A stretch of 64,000 bases of DNA, from positions 3,398,445 to 3,462,444 of the forward strand of contig JAVRFU010003718.1 of the NCBI GenBank assembly GCA_032717465.1. The letters run 5' to 3'. The notes beneath the pieces were generated by a model. That model was not told where the DNA came from. It ran no database searches and saw nothing but the letters and a program-made list of their open reading frames with translations. Below, in pieces: positions 9,910 through 22,020 of the stretch (position 1 is the first letter of the stretch; each line of letters starts with the position of its first letter). This DNA is from Coenobita brevimanus (Eukaryota > Arthropoda > Malacostraca > Decapoda > Coenobitidae). The position numbers and the translations under genes are program-made.

Positions 9910-12186
9910 TCTATCCATCTCTTGCCAGATGCCTGAATCCCGTTTGGGGTGGCCACAAACAAATCGCCTCCACGTTGCCTTGTCCCCGGAATTTCAACGC
10001 CCTGATACCAGCTAACACACCCCTCTCTCATATACTTCTCCATTCCATCCCTCCATCTCATCCTTAGCTTTCCCCTCCCTCTCCCCCCCTTCCACCTCAC
10101 TCACATACACTCTCCTCGTCACTCTCTCACTCTCCATCCTCTCCACATGGCCAAACTACCTCAATGTGTTTCTCCCAACACTCCCTATCACATCCACATC
10201 CACATCACAATGCTCCTTCACTTCCTCATTTGTCAGTCTGTCTCTCCATGTGACTCCACATGCTCCTCTTAAATAACTTATTTCCACTGCTCTCACTCTT
10301 GACCTGCGTCTCTCCAACAACATCCAAGCTTCATTTGCATAGTGTTACAGTTGGTATCACAATACTGTTATGTACTGTAGTAGCTTTTTCACATCCATGC
10401 TCACCTCCCTATTTCTCATCACTGCTTTCAGTGAACCAACAACCTTCTTTCCCTACTGTACCCTTTCAAGCACTTCACCCTCTAAACTTCCATCCTCACT
10501 AATCACACTACCCAAGTACCTCAATGCACTCATGTTCTCCATATCCTCACCATCCAACCTCACTGTACATTCTGTGACTTCATTCCTCTCAAACACCATA
10601 ACTTTACTTTTGTTTACATTAACTTTCAGCTTCCTCCTCCCACACACTGTCCCAAATTCATTCACCAAACCTTGCAACTCCAATTCATCTTCACTCAACA
10701 ATACTGTATCATCAGCAAACGGTAACACTGGAATCTTCCAAATCTAACCATCATTCATTAGAGCTACCGCCATATCCACTGCCCAACCTTGCAGACATCA
10801 CACAACCCTGTTTCAGTCCCACATTCAGATCAAAGAACTCACTCAGCTCACCATCCACTCGCACTGTAGCCCTAGCTAATTCGTACATACTCTTCACAGC
10901 ACTTAACAATTTCCTATCCACTCCATATATTCTTAATACCTTCCACATACCTTGCCTATCTATTCTGTCATAAGCTTTCTCCAAGTCCATGAAGGCACCA
11001 TACACTTTCTTTCTTTTCTCAAGATACTTCACCACAAAACATCTTAAAACAAATATCTGATCTACATACCCTTTTCATTTCCTAAATCCCCCTCGTTCTT
11101 CTCCAACTACCTCCTCTGTCATATGCCTAACCCTATCAATGAGTATTCTACCATATATTTTACCAGTCACACTAAGAAGGCAAATAACACTATGGTTACC
11201 ACATACTTCTCTCTCCCCTTTTCCTTTGTATAAAGGAACAATTATACCTGATTTCCAGTCCTCCGGAACCCTTCCCTCTTCCCAAGCCAATCTACACAAC
11301 TTCCTTAACCACCCCACAACAATCTCGCCCCCATACCTCAGCTTCTCACCACACACTCCATCAATTCCTGGGGCCTTTCCCAACTTGATATTCTTCATTG
11401 CTTCCACTACTTCCCTCCTACTGATCTCGTCCTCCCTCCTCTCATCTCTTCTTCTCCCAGCCATTCCCCAACCACATACACTCTCACTGCTCTCACTCTC
11501 TACATTCAACAAATCCTCAAAGTGCTCTTTCCATCTCCTCAATTTCTCTCTCTTCTCCACCAACAATCTATTATTCCTATCTTTCACTCCTCTACTATTT
11601 CCCCTTTCACACAGCCTAACTTTCTTTAACTCCTTCCAAAACAATTTCTTACTCTCCCTCCATTTCACACTTACATTCCTCCCAAACTCTTCATCTACTT
11701 TCTTCTTACTCTCCTTCACTAGTCTCTTCACCTCCCTTCTCCTACTCACATATACCTAACTCCTCTCTCTCATCTTCTCCCCTACCTCTACTTACTAACC
11801 ATTCACTATATGCCTTCTTCTTTTGTTCCACAGCTCATTTCACCTCATCATTCCACCAAGCTGTCCCTTGCACACCCTTGCATCTCCTCCTCACTCCACA
11901 AACCACCTCACATGCCGCGCCTATCTCTTCCGTGAATATTTTACGTCTTCCATCCCTTCCATCTGCTCTAGCTCATACCTTCCCAATCTGTCTTCCAATA
12001 TGCTCTTATACTCTGACATTTTCTCACTAACTTCCAAACTCTCCACTCTTCTCACAGGAGCTGTTTCCTCCTATCTTCTTTTTATGGGGTGGGGCAGTAA
12101 CCCACCACCAACCCTTTTAGTCGCATCGTACCACAAGCAGGGATACTGGGGGAGTATTCTTGAAACCCCCCTACCCCCAGGGGGGA
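9910..12186 (-). mobile_element. LINE-C (APE-less LINE-A relative), copy A
   Basis: The 3' end (TTGCCAGATGCCTGAATCCC) and the 5' leader (ending CCCCCAGGGGGG, 12090-12186) are both recognisable, but the element is only 2.28 kb. The segment coding for the endonuclease is absent between about 12050 and the leader. Sequence differs from LINE-A at many codons, so it is a separate subfamily. The deletion is shared with copy B (50313-52587). It would depend on another element's endonuclease if it ever moved in this form. Confidence 0.8.
11075..11749 (-). pseudogene. LINE-C RT N-terminal frame, 224 aa
   Basis: It encodes the basic linker (RREVKRLVKESKKKVDEEF) and RT fingers with GKAPGIDGVCGEKL, RVPEDWKSGIIVPLYKGKG and the start of the ERGGFRK motif. 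It breaks near 11075 through a base change compared with copy B, where the frame runs on (51153-52151). RT continues at 10751-11035 (AFMDLEKAYDRID, GLKQGCVMS) and 10453-10728 (LLPFADDTVLLSEDE). Confidence 0.75.
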
Positions 12187-13302
12187 GTGGTATCATATAT
12201 TTTAGCTTGAAAACTTGCCGTTGACGGGCTCCTAGAACCCAACAAATATTTTATCATTAGCTACGTGTTCCATTATACGACTATGCCAAATTGAACCTGA
12301 CTGCTCGTATCCTTGGGGCCTCCCTGTATCAGGCAAACTGTAACAGCTACAGAAAAAGGTAAAGATACATAAGACTCACCAACTCATCCTCTTTCAAATA
12401 AAAGTATCCCCTCGTCTCCACGTGGTCCCGTCAATGAGTAAGGATAAATTAAAGTTCAATGGGTGATGGGAAGACGCTATACAAGTCGACCAGCTTTGCT
12501 CGCACCTAAAATCGTGACAGCTATACAAGTCGACTGGCGCATTGCGGATATACATTTTTTTTTTTCTCTCTCTCTCTCTCTCTCATTTTCCCTAATGCTT
12601 TCTATTTCCTCATCTCCCACACTTTTGCTGAAAACTTTTTAGCTACTTCTATCATTCCTCATTTCACACTGATCACTAGACCTAATACATTATGCCACTC
12701 CTCTGGCCTCCCTATTCTTTATTTCTTCCCATTTCCTCTTCCATGGACAGTCTGGATTTCTTCCTGTAGCTCTCTTCTCCATTCTATAGTATTTCCACTA
12801 CATTATTAAGTGGTCAACCGTTCCTTCAAATGGGGTCACCTTCGTCCACACAATTTTCAGATCATATCGCACCATCCTGCTATCTACCTATTTGCCCATT
12901 CATTTGAATAATCCTGTTCATGTCATATACTGCATAACGATTTTTCAAGCCACCCTTCGCTCTTTCATTCACTCAGTTAAACTTCCTACATAACTGCATA
13001 TATCTGCCTTGATCACATAAATGCAGTTCTCCACACTGCTCCATTTCTGCCAGCCTGCCTATTCAGTCCCCTTATCTCTGAGGGCACACTGAGGGCACAC
13101 TGTATTAACCACCAACAAATCAATAACATAAAATACTTCGGTACACCTGCCAAATATTTCATCCTGTTGTAAGCTGTAAAGTGACATAAGCACAGTAAGG
13201 TGGAACTTATGTCACAAACACATGCGGTTATTTATTCTTAACACAGGTTATGTGCGGTTTTGAACGTCCTTTAATTCATATTAACATGGCACTTTGAGCC
13301 AC
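12187..13302. other. No gene seen; simple repeats
   Basis: Holds a (TC)n tract (about 12563-12583) and two copies of GCTATACAAGTCGAC-like sequence about 45 bp apart (12477, 12521). A minus-strand reading around 12590-12850 has short open stretches but no recognised motif. The partner is 52588-53688, where one internal duplication of GAGGGCACACT present in copy A (13079-13101) is single. Confidence 0.5.
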
Positions 13303-15057
13303 AGATGCTCTTGACTTTTACTTATTTGTAACATTATAATACACGACGGAGGTATATAGACAATAACACACAATACGTTGTAGGTCCTCTTTCATTTTCA
13401 TCCCTTTCCCATATGTTGTGGGTAACACCACAGTATTACACATTAAATACCTTTATATATTTAACCCCCACTGGTTCTGATAGTCTATAACAACAATCAT
13501 GACACACTGTAACATCGCCAGGGTCGTTTCACAATTGTCCAACAATGCTTACACTGGTCTTGGGGTTGTGGCTTTGGATGTGGGGTGCTTGAACCGCTGG
13601 TCACTCACTGGCCACGACTCCAGCTAATAACGGGGAAAAATAACTGTTTTCGAGTGTACATCAGTGGTTCTTATCTCTTTTTGAGTCACGGACCCCTTCG
13701 AGAATCTGGTCAACGCTATCAACCGTTTCCCTACAAAAATGCACATAAGCACAATCGTAGCATTTTGCATGCAATGAATATACATTATTTTATTGAAAAC
13801 TACCTCACGCAGTATATCACAAAGTATAAAACAGTCTTTACAAAGAATTATGCTTCTCACTCTTTTTCATGCAAAAACTAATGGCCATTCGAAAAAATGA
13901 AATACATCCAACTTGAGCAAATTAAACAAAACAAAAAACTTTAGGTCTGCTCCAAAGTTCATTTCAATGAGAAAGTTGTTGTTGCTGTTTGGCTTGAATA
14001 AGATGAAATTGTGGACTGGTCTTTCACAAGGCAACATGCATGTCATTGTTGACATCCAGTTCATTTCGACTTATCATTTGGATACAGTAAACCCTCATTA
14101 TACAATGCCTCATTGTACGATATTTCGCTTATACAATGTCAAAATTTTAGTACCCTATGCCCACTATACAATGGGAACGATTTGCAACAACGATGGATCA
14201 TCCGTGGCTCAGTGAACAGCGAATGTGCAAACGCAACAAAAACGTCCTCACACTGTCGGCATTAGACCACACACACTTGTCCACCGGTCCAGCCTCATTA
14301 GCTAGCCCTGCCCAGCCAGGCAGTTCTGACATTGATGAGTGAGGGCTGTGAGTCCCTGTGACTGTGAGGCCGAGTAGGGACCAATTCACCGTCAGGACGA
14401 TTCCCCATCATTTATTTACGTATCAGTTTATTTAGCAAGTACTGTACACTAGTTTTTTAATTATGTAAGTTACAAAAGTGATGGTGGTTTATTGTTTATA
14501 TAGTAAATGTAAAATATGGCATCAAATCATGGGCATTAAATGAAAAATAATAATATATTGAAACGTGAATCTGCTGATTTATGATCGATCCTTCATCTTA
14601 GCATAAGGCTACATACAAGACATTGGCATTTATATAAATGCCTAATTACCTTAAGTGAACGATCGACATACTTTCAAATTATACAAATAATCTTCATGTT
14701 ACGTCTATATAAATGTTTCGGGATATTTCGCCATCAAGTCAATTCGCCATCACAACAATAATGAGACAATTCGCCATCGGGACTTTTCGTCTTCAGGATG
14801 ATTCCCCTTCGTTTATTTTCATATCAGTTTATTTAGGAAGTACACTAGTTTTTTAGTACTGTACTTGTACCTCTTCAAAGTCGTTTTAAAATATACCCAG
14901 GATGTTGTAGTTTATCTATCTATTGCCAGACGCCTCAGTCCCGTTTGGGGTGGCCACAAACAAATCGCCTCCAAGTCGCCCTGTCCCCCGCTATTTCACT
15001 CCCATGCTCCCAGCTCACCCCCCTCTCACATATACCTCTCCACCCCATCCTTCCATC

Positions 15058-17028
15058 TCATCCTCGGCCTCCCCTCCCTCTTTCCCCCTCCACCTCACTC
15101 ACATACACTCTCTTCGTCAGTCTTTCACCCTCCATCCTCTCCACATGGCCAAACCACCTCAGTGTGTTCCTCATAACGCTTCCTATCACATCCACATCAA
15201 CACCACAACGCTCCTTTATATCCTCATTCGTCAGCCTGTCTCTCCATGTGACTCCACAGGCTCCTCTTAAATAACTCATTTCCACTGCTCTCACTCTTGA
15301 CTTGTGTCCTTCCAACAACGTCCAAGCTTCACTTCCGTACGCTAGAGTTGGTATCACAATACTGTCATGTAGTAACTTTTTCACTTCCATGCTCACTTCC
15401 CTGTTTCTTATCACTGCTTTCAAGGAACCAGCAACCTTTCTTCCCTGCAGTACCCTTTCAAGCAATTCACCCTCCAAACCTCCATCCTTACTCATCACAC
15501 TACCCAAGTACTTAAACGTACTCACATTTTCCAATTCCTCACCATCCAACCTCGCTGTACATTCACTGACTTCACCTCTCTCAAAGACCATCACTTTACT
15601 CTTCCCTACATTCACCTTTAGATTCCGTTTCTTACACACTCTCCCAAACTCATCCACCAAGCCTTGCAGCTCCCCTTCGTCTTCACTCAACAACACAGTA
15701 TCATCTGCAAACAACAGTACAGGGAGTTTCCAAACACTATCCTCTCTCACCATGGCCACTCCAACATCCACTACCCTACCTTGTACCTCTTTTATTACCC
15801 CATCCATGTACAGATTGAACAAGCATGGAGACATGACACATCCCTGTTTCAACCCAACCTTCAAAGAGAAAAATTCACTTAGTTCACCATCCACACGCAC
15901 TGCAGCCTTCGCACCATCGTACATACTCTTCACAGCATTCAACAACTTTCCATCTACTCCATATATTCTTAACACTTTCCACAATCCTTGTCTATCCACC
16001 CTGTCATATGCTTTCTCCAAATCCATGAATGCCACATACAACTTCTTTCCCTTCTCTAGAAACTTTTCCACTAAAGATCTAAGAATGAATATCTGATCTA
16101 CACAACCTCTTCCCTTCCTAAAGCCTCCCTGTTCTTCTCTAACTAATTTCTCTGTTCTTTCTCTAACTCTGTCAATAAGTATCCTACCATACACTTTTCC
16201 TATTATACTAAGAAGACAAATGCCCCTATGGTTACCACACACTTCTTTTTCCCCTTTTCCTTTGTACAAGGAAATAATTATACCTGACTTCCAATCCTCC
16301 GGGACTCTACCTTCCTCCCAGGCCAATCTGCACATCTTCCACATCCATTCTACTACTATCTCTCCCCCATGCTTCAGCATTTCACCACACACTCCATCAA
16401 TTCCTGGGGCTTTCCCAGATTTAACTTTCTTCATTGCTTCCACAACTTCTATCCTACTGATTTCTTCCTGTCTTCTCACCTCCCTCCTTCTCCCAGCCAT
16501 TCCCCAGCCACTTATACTCGCATTACTTCCATCCTCTACGTTCAACAATTCCTTAAAGTGTTCTCTCCATCTGCTCACTTTTTCTCCCTTCTCCACTAGT
16601 AGTCTACCGTTTTTATCTTTCACTCCCCTGCTAACTTCACTTCCACCCTGTCTTACTCTTTTCACCTCTCTCCAGAACATTTTCTTACAGTCCCTCCACT
16701 TTACACTCAAATTCCTTTCAAATTCCTCATCCACTCTCTTCTTACTCTCTCTTACTAATCTTTTCACCTCTCTCTTTCTTTCCACATATAACTCTCTCTT
16801 CCGCCTCTCAACCTCTTCCACGCCACTATTTCTCATCCATTCATTGTATGCTTTCTTCTTTTGTGCCACAGCCTGCTTCACCTCTTCAGTCCACCACGCT
16901 GTTCCTTGCACCCCCCTCCGTCTTCTCTTCCTTCCACACACCACATCACATGCTGCACATATTTCTTCTGTAAATATCTTACACACACCTTCCACGTCTC
17001 CCATCTGCGCCAATTCATATTTGCCCAA
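15058..17028 (-). pseudogene. LINE-A RT / C-terminal frame, 656 aa (split copy A)
   Basis: Contains linker, full RT and C-terminal domain: TAWWTEEVKQAVAQKKK, GKAPGIDGVCGEML, AFMDLEKAYDRVD, GLKQGCVMSPCLFNLYMD (Trp to Cys compared with most copies), LLFADDTVLL, IPTLAYGSEAW, KERCGVDVDVI and RWFGHVERMEG. It does not have the 5-bp loss of copies a/c/d. A missing C in a C-run near 15070 diverts the last residues. The upstream stop near 17031 separates it from APE (18449-19462). Confidence 0.8.
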
Positions 17029-17050
17029 TCGTTACTCCACTTCTCTCTTA

Positions 17051-18498
17051 TCTATCTATCTATCTATTGCCAGACGCCTCAATCCCGTTTGGGATGGCCA
17101 CAAACAAATCGCCTCCAAGTCGCCCTGTCCCCCGCCATTTCACTGCCCTGCTCCCAACTCACACCCCCCTCTCTCATATACCTCTCCACCCCATCCCTCC
17201 ATCTCATCCTCGGCCTCCCCCTCCCTCTTCCCCCCTCCACCTCACTCACATACACCCTCTTCGTCAGTCTTTCACCCTCCATCCTCTCCACATGGCCAAA
17301 CCACCTCAGTGTGTTCCTCATAACGCTTCCTATCACATCCACATCCACACCACAACGCTCCTTTATATCCTCATTCGTCAGCCTGTCTCTCCACCTGACT
17401 CCAGAGGCTCCGCTTAAATAACTCATTTCCACTGCTCTCACTCTTGACTTGTATCCTTCCAACAATGTCCAAGCTTCACTTCCGTACGTTAGAGTTTGTA
17501 TCACAATACTGTTATGTAGTAACTTTTTCACTTCCATGCTCACTTCCCTGTTTCTTATCACTGCTTTCAAGGAACCAGCAACCTTTCTTCCCTGCTGTAC
17601 CCTTTCAAGCACTTCACCCTCCAAACCTCCATCCTTACTCATCACACTACCCAAATACTTAAACGTACTCACATTTTCCAATTCCTCACCATCTAACCTC
17701 GCTGTACATTCACTAACTTCACCTCTCTCAAAGACCATCACTTTACTCTTCCCTACATTCACCTTTAGGTTCCGTTTCTTACACACTCTCTCAAACTCAT
17801 CCACCAAGCCTTGCAGCTCCCCTTCGTCTTCACTCAACAACACAGTATCATCTGCAAACAACAGTACAGGGAGTTTCCAAACACTATTCTCTCTCACCAG
17901 GGCCACTCCAACATCCACTACCCTACCTTGTACCTCTTTTATTACCCCATCCATGTACAGATTGAACAACCATGGAGACATGACACATCCCTGTTTCAAA
18001 CCAACTTTCAAAGAGAAGAATTAACTTAGTTCACGATCAACACGCAATGCAGCCTTCGCACCATCGTACATACTCTTCACAGCATTCAACAACTTCCCAT
18101 CTACTCCATATATTCTTAACACTTTCCACAATCCTTGTCTATCCACCCTGTCATATGCTTTCTCCAAATCCATGAAAGCCGCATACAACTTCTTTCCCTT
18201 CTCTAGAAACTTTTCCACTAAAGATCTAAGAATGAATATCTGATCTACACAACCTCTTCCCTTCCTAAAGCCTCCTTGTTCTTCTCCAACTAATTTCTCT
18301 GTTCTTTCTCTAACTCTGTCTATAAGTATCCTACCATACACTTTTCCTATTATACTAAGAAGACAAATGCCCCTATGATTACCACACACTTCTTTTTCCC
18401 CTTTTTCTTTGTACAAGGGAATAATTATACCTGACTTCCACTCTCTTCTTACTCTCTCTTACTAATCTTTTCACCTCTGTCTTTCTTTCCACATATAA
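17051..18498 (-). mobile_element. Nested LINE-A, 5'-truncated and internally deleted (copy A)
   Basis: It begins on the plus strand with (TCTA)n and the 3' end, and is flanked by the perfect 8-bp duplication CTCTCTTA (17043-17050 and 18499-18506). It is 5'-truncated within the RELYVERK coding. An internal segment is also missing at about 18441, where ACTTCCA joins CTCTCTTCTTAC, removing the RT fingers and linker. The RT/C-terminal frame is 17079-18011 (310 aa, FADDT to CGHPKRD), with a fragment at 18021-18416. Copy B is 57445-58892. Confidence 0.85.
17079..18011 (-). pseudogene. Nested LINE-A RT-C-terminal frame, 310 aa
   Basis: The frame runs from GLKQGCVMSPWLFNLYMD through LLFADDTVLL and the full C-terminal domain (FKYLGSVMSKDGG, IQTLTYGSEAW, RWFGHVERMEG, GRGRGRPRMRW) to the natural end CGHPKRD followed by the tail. 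It gives the intact C-terminus of the LINE-A protein. It is cut from motif A (18021-18416, AFMDLEKAYDRVD) by a stop at about 18015. Confidence 0.8.
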
Positions 18499-19462
18499 CT
18501 CTCTTATACTCTGCCTTTTTCTCATCCTCCTGTAACCTTTCCACTCTCCTTGCAACTACTCCTTCCTCTCGTCTTTCCCTTCTTCTATTCCTCCAACTTT
18601 CTTGTACTTTAATTCTGGCCATCACCAAGTAGTGGTCAGAAAGTCCACTCCCCCAACCTCTATACACTCTTGCATCCATTACACATCTTCGCATCCTCTC
18701 ATCCACACACACATAATCAATCATTGCCTTCCTTTCATTCAGTTCACCACCCACCCTTCTCATCACTCGCCATGTATACCTGTGAATCATTTTATGCCTG
18801 AAGAGGGTATTGCCTATCACCAACCCCCTCCCAGCACAAATGTCCACTAACGCACTCCCATTCTCATCTATCTCAGCAGGCACACCCCACTCACCAACTA
18901 TTCCATCCACCTTCACATTCCCAACTTTACCATTCATATCACCAATCAAAAACACTCTCTCATTCCTTACAAACTTTTCTATGCACACTTCTACATTTGT
19001 CCAGAACTCTTCTCTCACTCTTCTAGCACGATCTTGCGTTGGCGCATACACACACACAATCGCCCACATTTGTATTCCAACTTTCAACTTTACCCACACA
19101 ATCCTTGACCCAACTGATCCATACTGTCTTATGCTCCTCTTCCATCTTTTACTCACAACTATACATACTCCTTCCTTTGCCCTCTCATTCTCACCTACTC
19201 CTGCACATATACCCCATCCATACTCCCATTCTCTCACACTTTCTCCTCTCCATTTTGTTTCAGTTATTCCACATACATCCATTTTCGCATCCTCAAGCAC
19301 CTGGACAATCTCTCTCTCTTTCACCTCATCATTCACTCCCCTTACATTCCAGGTTCCAATTACAATGTCCTTTGTCCGGTCCTTGGTCGTCATCGTTTGG
19401 TCAGTCCTTGTCCGAGGCTTATTGTTTGTTTGTTTAGTTAGTTGTTTTCCGGGGAGGGGCAC
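18449..19462 (-). pseudogene. LINE-A APE endonuclease frame, 337 aa (split copy A)
   Basis: Here the frame opens in the leader-proximal sequence (MPLPGKQLTKQTNNK) before the usual MTTKDRTKD start. Which methionine is used is undecided; in the other copies only the second is in frame. APE motifs are GTWNVRG, ITETKWRG, VCVYAPT, IGDMNGKVG and GLSDHYLV. It runs into nested LINE sequence at the 3' end (KRVICGKKDRG). It is closest to a complete endonuclease among the leader-bearing copies, but separated from its RT. Confidence 0.8.
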
Positions 19463-20364
19463 TAACCCTCCGCCAACCCTTTTAGTCGCCTTTTACGACA
19501 AGCAGGGATACTGGGGGAGTATTCTTGAAAATCCCCCCTACCCCCAGGGGTAGTACCAATAGAAATTAATGAAAACAGCTGTGGGTGATGCTAGAACATA
19601 ATTCAAAGTCAACTACAGCAAGGTAGAAACAAGTTAAATATTGTCTAAAAGTACAACTTATAAATGATATCCAAAGCCAATGCTACTGAATGAAAATAGA
19701 CTTTGATAGATCCCCCTGAGAATTAGTTATTAAAGTATCAGTTAATCAGTAATAAGTATGTTTATAGAATGACGGGGAATTGTCCTGACGGGGAACGTCC
19801 ATATTATGACGGCGAATTGTCGACTTCATGGCGAATTATCTAGGAACCACATAAACAACCGTTGCTTGCTTCAGTAAAGGTAAGATCTACTGTATACTGT
19901 AGTTTTCATGTTTTTTTCTCTTTATTCACTATTAATGTGTTACTTTAAATGTTTAAACATAAGGATATTTCATGTATGTGAGTGCCAAGGTGTGTGTATG
20001 TGAGAGTTTAGGCACGTCTGGGAACGTATCCCCATTGACTCCATGTTATAATGGGATTGCTATACGATGGATTGCTTTACGATGGGGTTTTCAGGAACGG
20101 AACCCCATCGTATAATGAGGGTTTACTGTAGAAACAAGTGCTGAAATCCGACTCGCAATGGTATGTAGTTGCAAATGGAATCACAGCACCCATAGCTCGC
20201 TTTGCCAAACGAGGGTAGGCGTGTATCAACGAACACCAGAATTATTAAAGACCGAGTTTCTTTGTATGTTTTTTTAAGTTAATGATGCCAAACGGCATCA
20301 CGCAATCTCGCTAAATTGTTCTCAATAATTCTGACCTTCACGGACCCCAGGTTAAGAACCCCTG

Positions 20365-21106
20365 CATTAGATCATTTCAGTCTCGCCACAGTACATGGCA
20401 TTAGATCGTTTCAGTCTCGCCACAGTACATGGCATTAGATCGTTTCAGTCTCGCCACAGTACATGGCATTAGATCGTTTCAGTCTTGCCACAGTACATGG
20501 CATTAGATCGTTTCAGTCTCGCCACAGTACATGGCAATAGATCGTACAAGTCTCGCCACAGTACATGGCATTAGATCGTTTCAGTCTCGCCACAGTACAT
20601 GGCATTAGATCGTTTCAGTCTCGCCACAGTACATGCATTAGATCGTTTCAGTCTCGCCACAGTATATGGCATTAGATCGTTTCAGTCTCGCCACAGTACA
20701 TGGCATTAGATCGTTTCAGTCTCGCCACAGTACATGGCATTAGATCGTTTCAGTCTCGCCACAGTACATGGCATTAGATCGTTTCAGTCTCGCCACAGTA
20801 CATGGCATTAGATCGTTTCAGTCTCGCCACAGTACATGGCATTAGATCGTTTCAGTCTCGCCACAGTACATGGCATTAGATCGTTTCAGTCTCGCCACAG
20901 TACATGGCATTAGATCGTTTCAGTCTCGCCACAGTACATGGCATTAGATCGTTTCAGTCTCGCCACAGTACATGGCATTAGATCGTTTCAGTCTCGCCAC
21001 AGTACATGGCATTAGATCGTTTCAGTCTCGCCACAGTACATGGCATTAGATCGTTTCAGTCTCGCCACAGTACATGGCATTAGATCGTTTCAGTCTCGCC
21101 ACAGTA
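20365..21106. repeat. 34-bp minisatellite, array 1 (~22 units, copy A)
   Basis: Tandem 34-bp units contain CATTAGATCGTTTCAGTCTC and GCCACAGTACATGG. Most are identical, with a few variants (CATTTCAG in the first unit, CAATAGATCGTACAAG at 20535, one 2-bp deletion near 20633). The array is bounded by the hAT right end and the TA-flanked element. It is not a CRISPR: there are no variable spacers. Confidence 0.95.
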
Positions 21107-21784
21107 CAGGTAACTCGCACGGAACACGATCTCACGGAAAGCGCTCGCAATTATACACGGTAAGGGCTGGAATACATATAAGACAACGTAAGATTAAAAA
21201 ACCATTATTAAAACTACAAATTAACGCAGGAGAGGCCTTTGAAAGATCAAATCCTCGAACGTCACCGCAGCGCGCGGTTTGTTTTGATTACGTGACGATC
21301 TAGGCGCGAAATTATTCAGTGAGTGAGACATTCCCGAGTACAGTAGCACAGTATTTGTAAGTTAAATATTTAGAGTACTGTACTGTTCTGGTAAGTTTAT
21401 GTGCAACTTAAAGTACTATCAAATAACGTTAAAGCAAGAAATAAAGTCTTATAACCAGTTTACCTGATAGGCGTCAGAATATTGCCTTTTTTATTTGTTC
21501 GTTTTTTCCACAATACTGTACAGTATTTGTAAGTTAAATATTAACTGTTTTCGTGTGTACTGTACTTGTAAGCACTTAAATAAAGTTAAATCATTAAATA
21601 AAGCCTTGTAACCAGTTAACCCGAATTATATGATTACCCATGATCGGCATCGGAATATTGCCTTTTTTGTTTGTTCGTTAAACTCTTACTGTACTGCTTT
21701 TCTACAGTACTGTATTTGTAAGTTAAATATTTACTGTTCTGGTATGTACTTGTAAGCAATTAAAGCATTAAATAAAGCCTTGTA

Positions 21785-21897
21785 GGCCATACCACGTTGA
21801 GTACACTGCTTTCCGTCCGATCAGCGAAGTTAAGAAACGTTGGGTCTGGTTAGTACTTGGATGGGTGACCACCTGGGAACGCCAGATGCTGTTGGCA
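21785..21897 (+). rRNA. 5S rRNA-like head of SINE (pseudogene)
   Basis: About 113 nt align by eye with metazoan 5S rRNA, beginning GGCCATACCACGTTGAGTAC and ending GATGCTGTTGGCA. The 5' end is slightly short compared with ~119-nt 5S, and there are scattered substitutions (GTTAAGAAACG). It lacks a T-run terminator directly after and continues into LINE-like sequence, so it is a retroposed 5S derivative, not a functional gene. Confidence 0.75.
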
Positions 21898-22020
21898 TCC
21901 CTACGTGTCAAGTGGGGTTGGTGGAGGATTAGTGCCCCTCCCTGTAAAACAATTAACTCTAAGCCGTTGGCCACCCCGTTTGGGTTACATGGCGTCTGGC
22001 AATGAATGAAAAAAAAAAAA
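21785..22020 (+). mobile_element. 5S rRNA-derived SINE with LINE-A-like body and tail
   Basis: 21785-21897 resembles 5S rRNA, with GATGGGTGACCACCTGGGAA and the GAAGTTAAG/GGTCTGGTTAG internal control regions preserved. 21918-21960 matches the LINE-A 5' leader sense strand (GGATTAGTGCCCCTCCC, AAAACAATTAACT; about 5 differences in 44). 21969-22003 matches the LINE-A 3' end (TGGCCACCCC ... GGCGTCTGGCAAT). It ends in a 12-A run (22009-22020). It sits inside a tandem unit of the TA-flanked element, separating CCTTGTA from CCAGTTAA. 5S-headed SINEs (SINE3 class) are known in animals; this leader-plus-tail composition is inferred from sequence here. Confidence 0.8.

Larger units (their letters stand above)
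14912..19550 (-). mobile_element. LINE-A full-length copy, split by a nested LINE-A (copy A)
   Basis: Pieces 14912-17050 and 18507-19550 add to ~3.18 kb and include tail, 3' end, RT, APE and the complete 5' leader (19440-19550). The nested LINE-A splits it in the linker between APE and RT. A stop replaces a codon just before the nest (TTACTCC, where other copies have TTCCTCC). GTAGT occurs on both sides and may be the target duplication. The structure is shared with copy B (55303-59944), so both insertions predate the large duplication. Confidence 0.85.
14085..20128. mobile_element. Tigger-like element nested in hAT (copy A)
   Basis: The termini CAGTAAACCCTCATTATACA (14085) and reverse complement CAGTAAACCCTCATTATACG (ending 20128) are inverted repeats flanked by TA (14083-14084, 20129-20130). 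This is the pogo/Tigger pattern. Internal repeats GACGATTCCCCATCATTTAT and GATGATTCCCCTTCGTTTAT (14397 and 14799), with inverted partners near 19770, form a subterminal repeat structure. The body has no transposase ORF and is interrupted by LINE-A 14912-19550. Copy B is 54481-61013. Confidence 0.75.
13662..20364. mobile_element. hAT-like element inserted in the minisatellite (copy A)
   Basis: Left end CAGTGGTTCTTATCTCTTTT... with TCACGGACCCC. The right end is the reverse complement of CAGGGGTTCTTAACCTGGGG TCCGTG. These CAG-GGTTCTTAACC termini are typical of hAT elements. The right flank is CATTAGAT, the minisatellite 8-mer. In copy B the left flank is AATTACAT, a mutated form preceded by GTACATGG, so an 8-bp target duplication in the satellite is supported. 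Without the nested Tigger-like insertion it is ~660 bp and has no transposase, so it is a non-autonomous derivative. Confidence 0.7.

Noticed and set aside
12477..12540. Paired CTATACAAGTCGAC motifs as an operator or integrase site
   Set aside because: Two copies only, in spacer DNA between transposons; no neighbouring gene or recombinase supports a role.
21785..21897. Functional 5S rRNA gene
   Set aside because: Shortened 5' end, substitutions, no T-run terminator directly after, and continuation into LINE-like sequence with poly-A: it is a SINE head.
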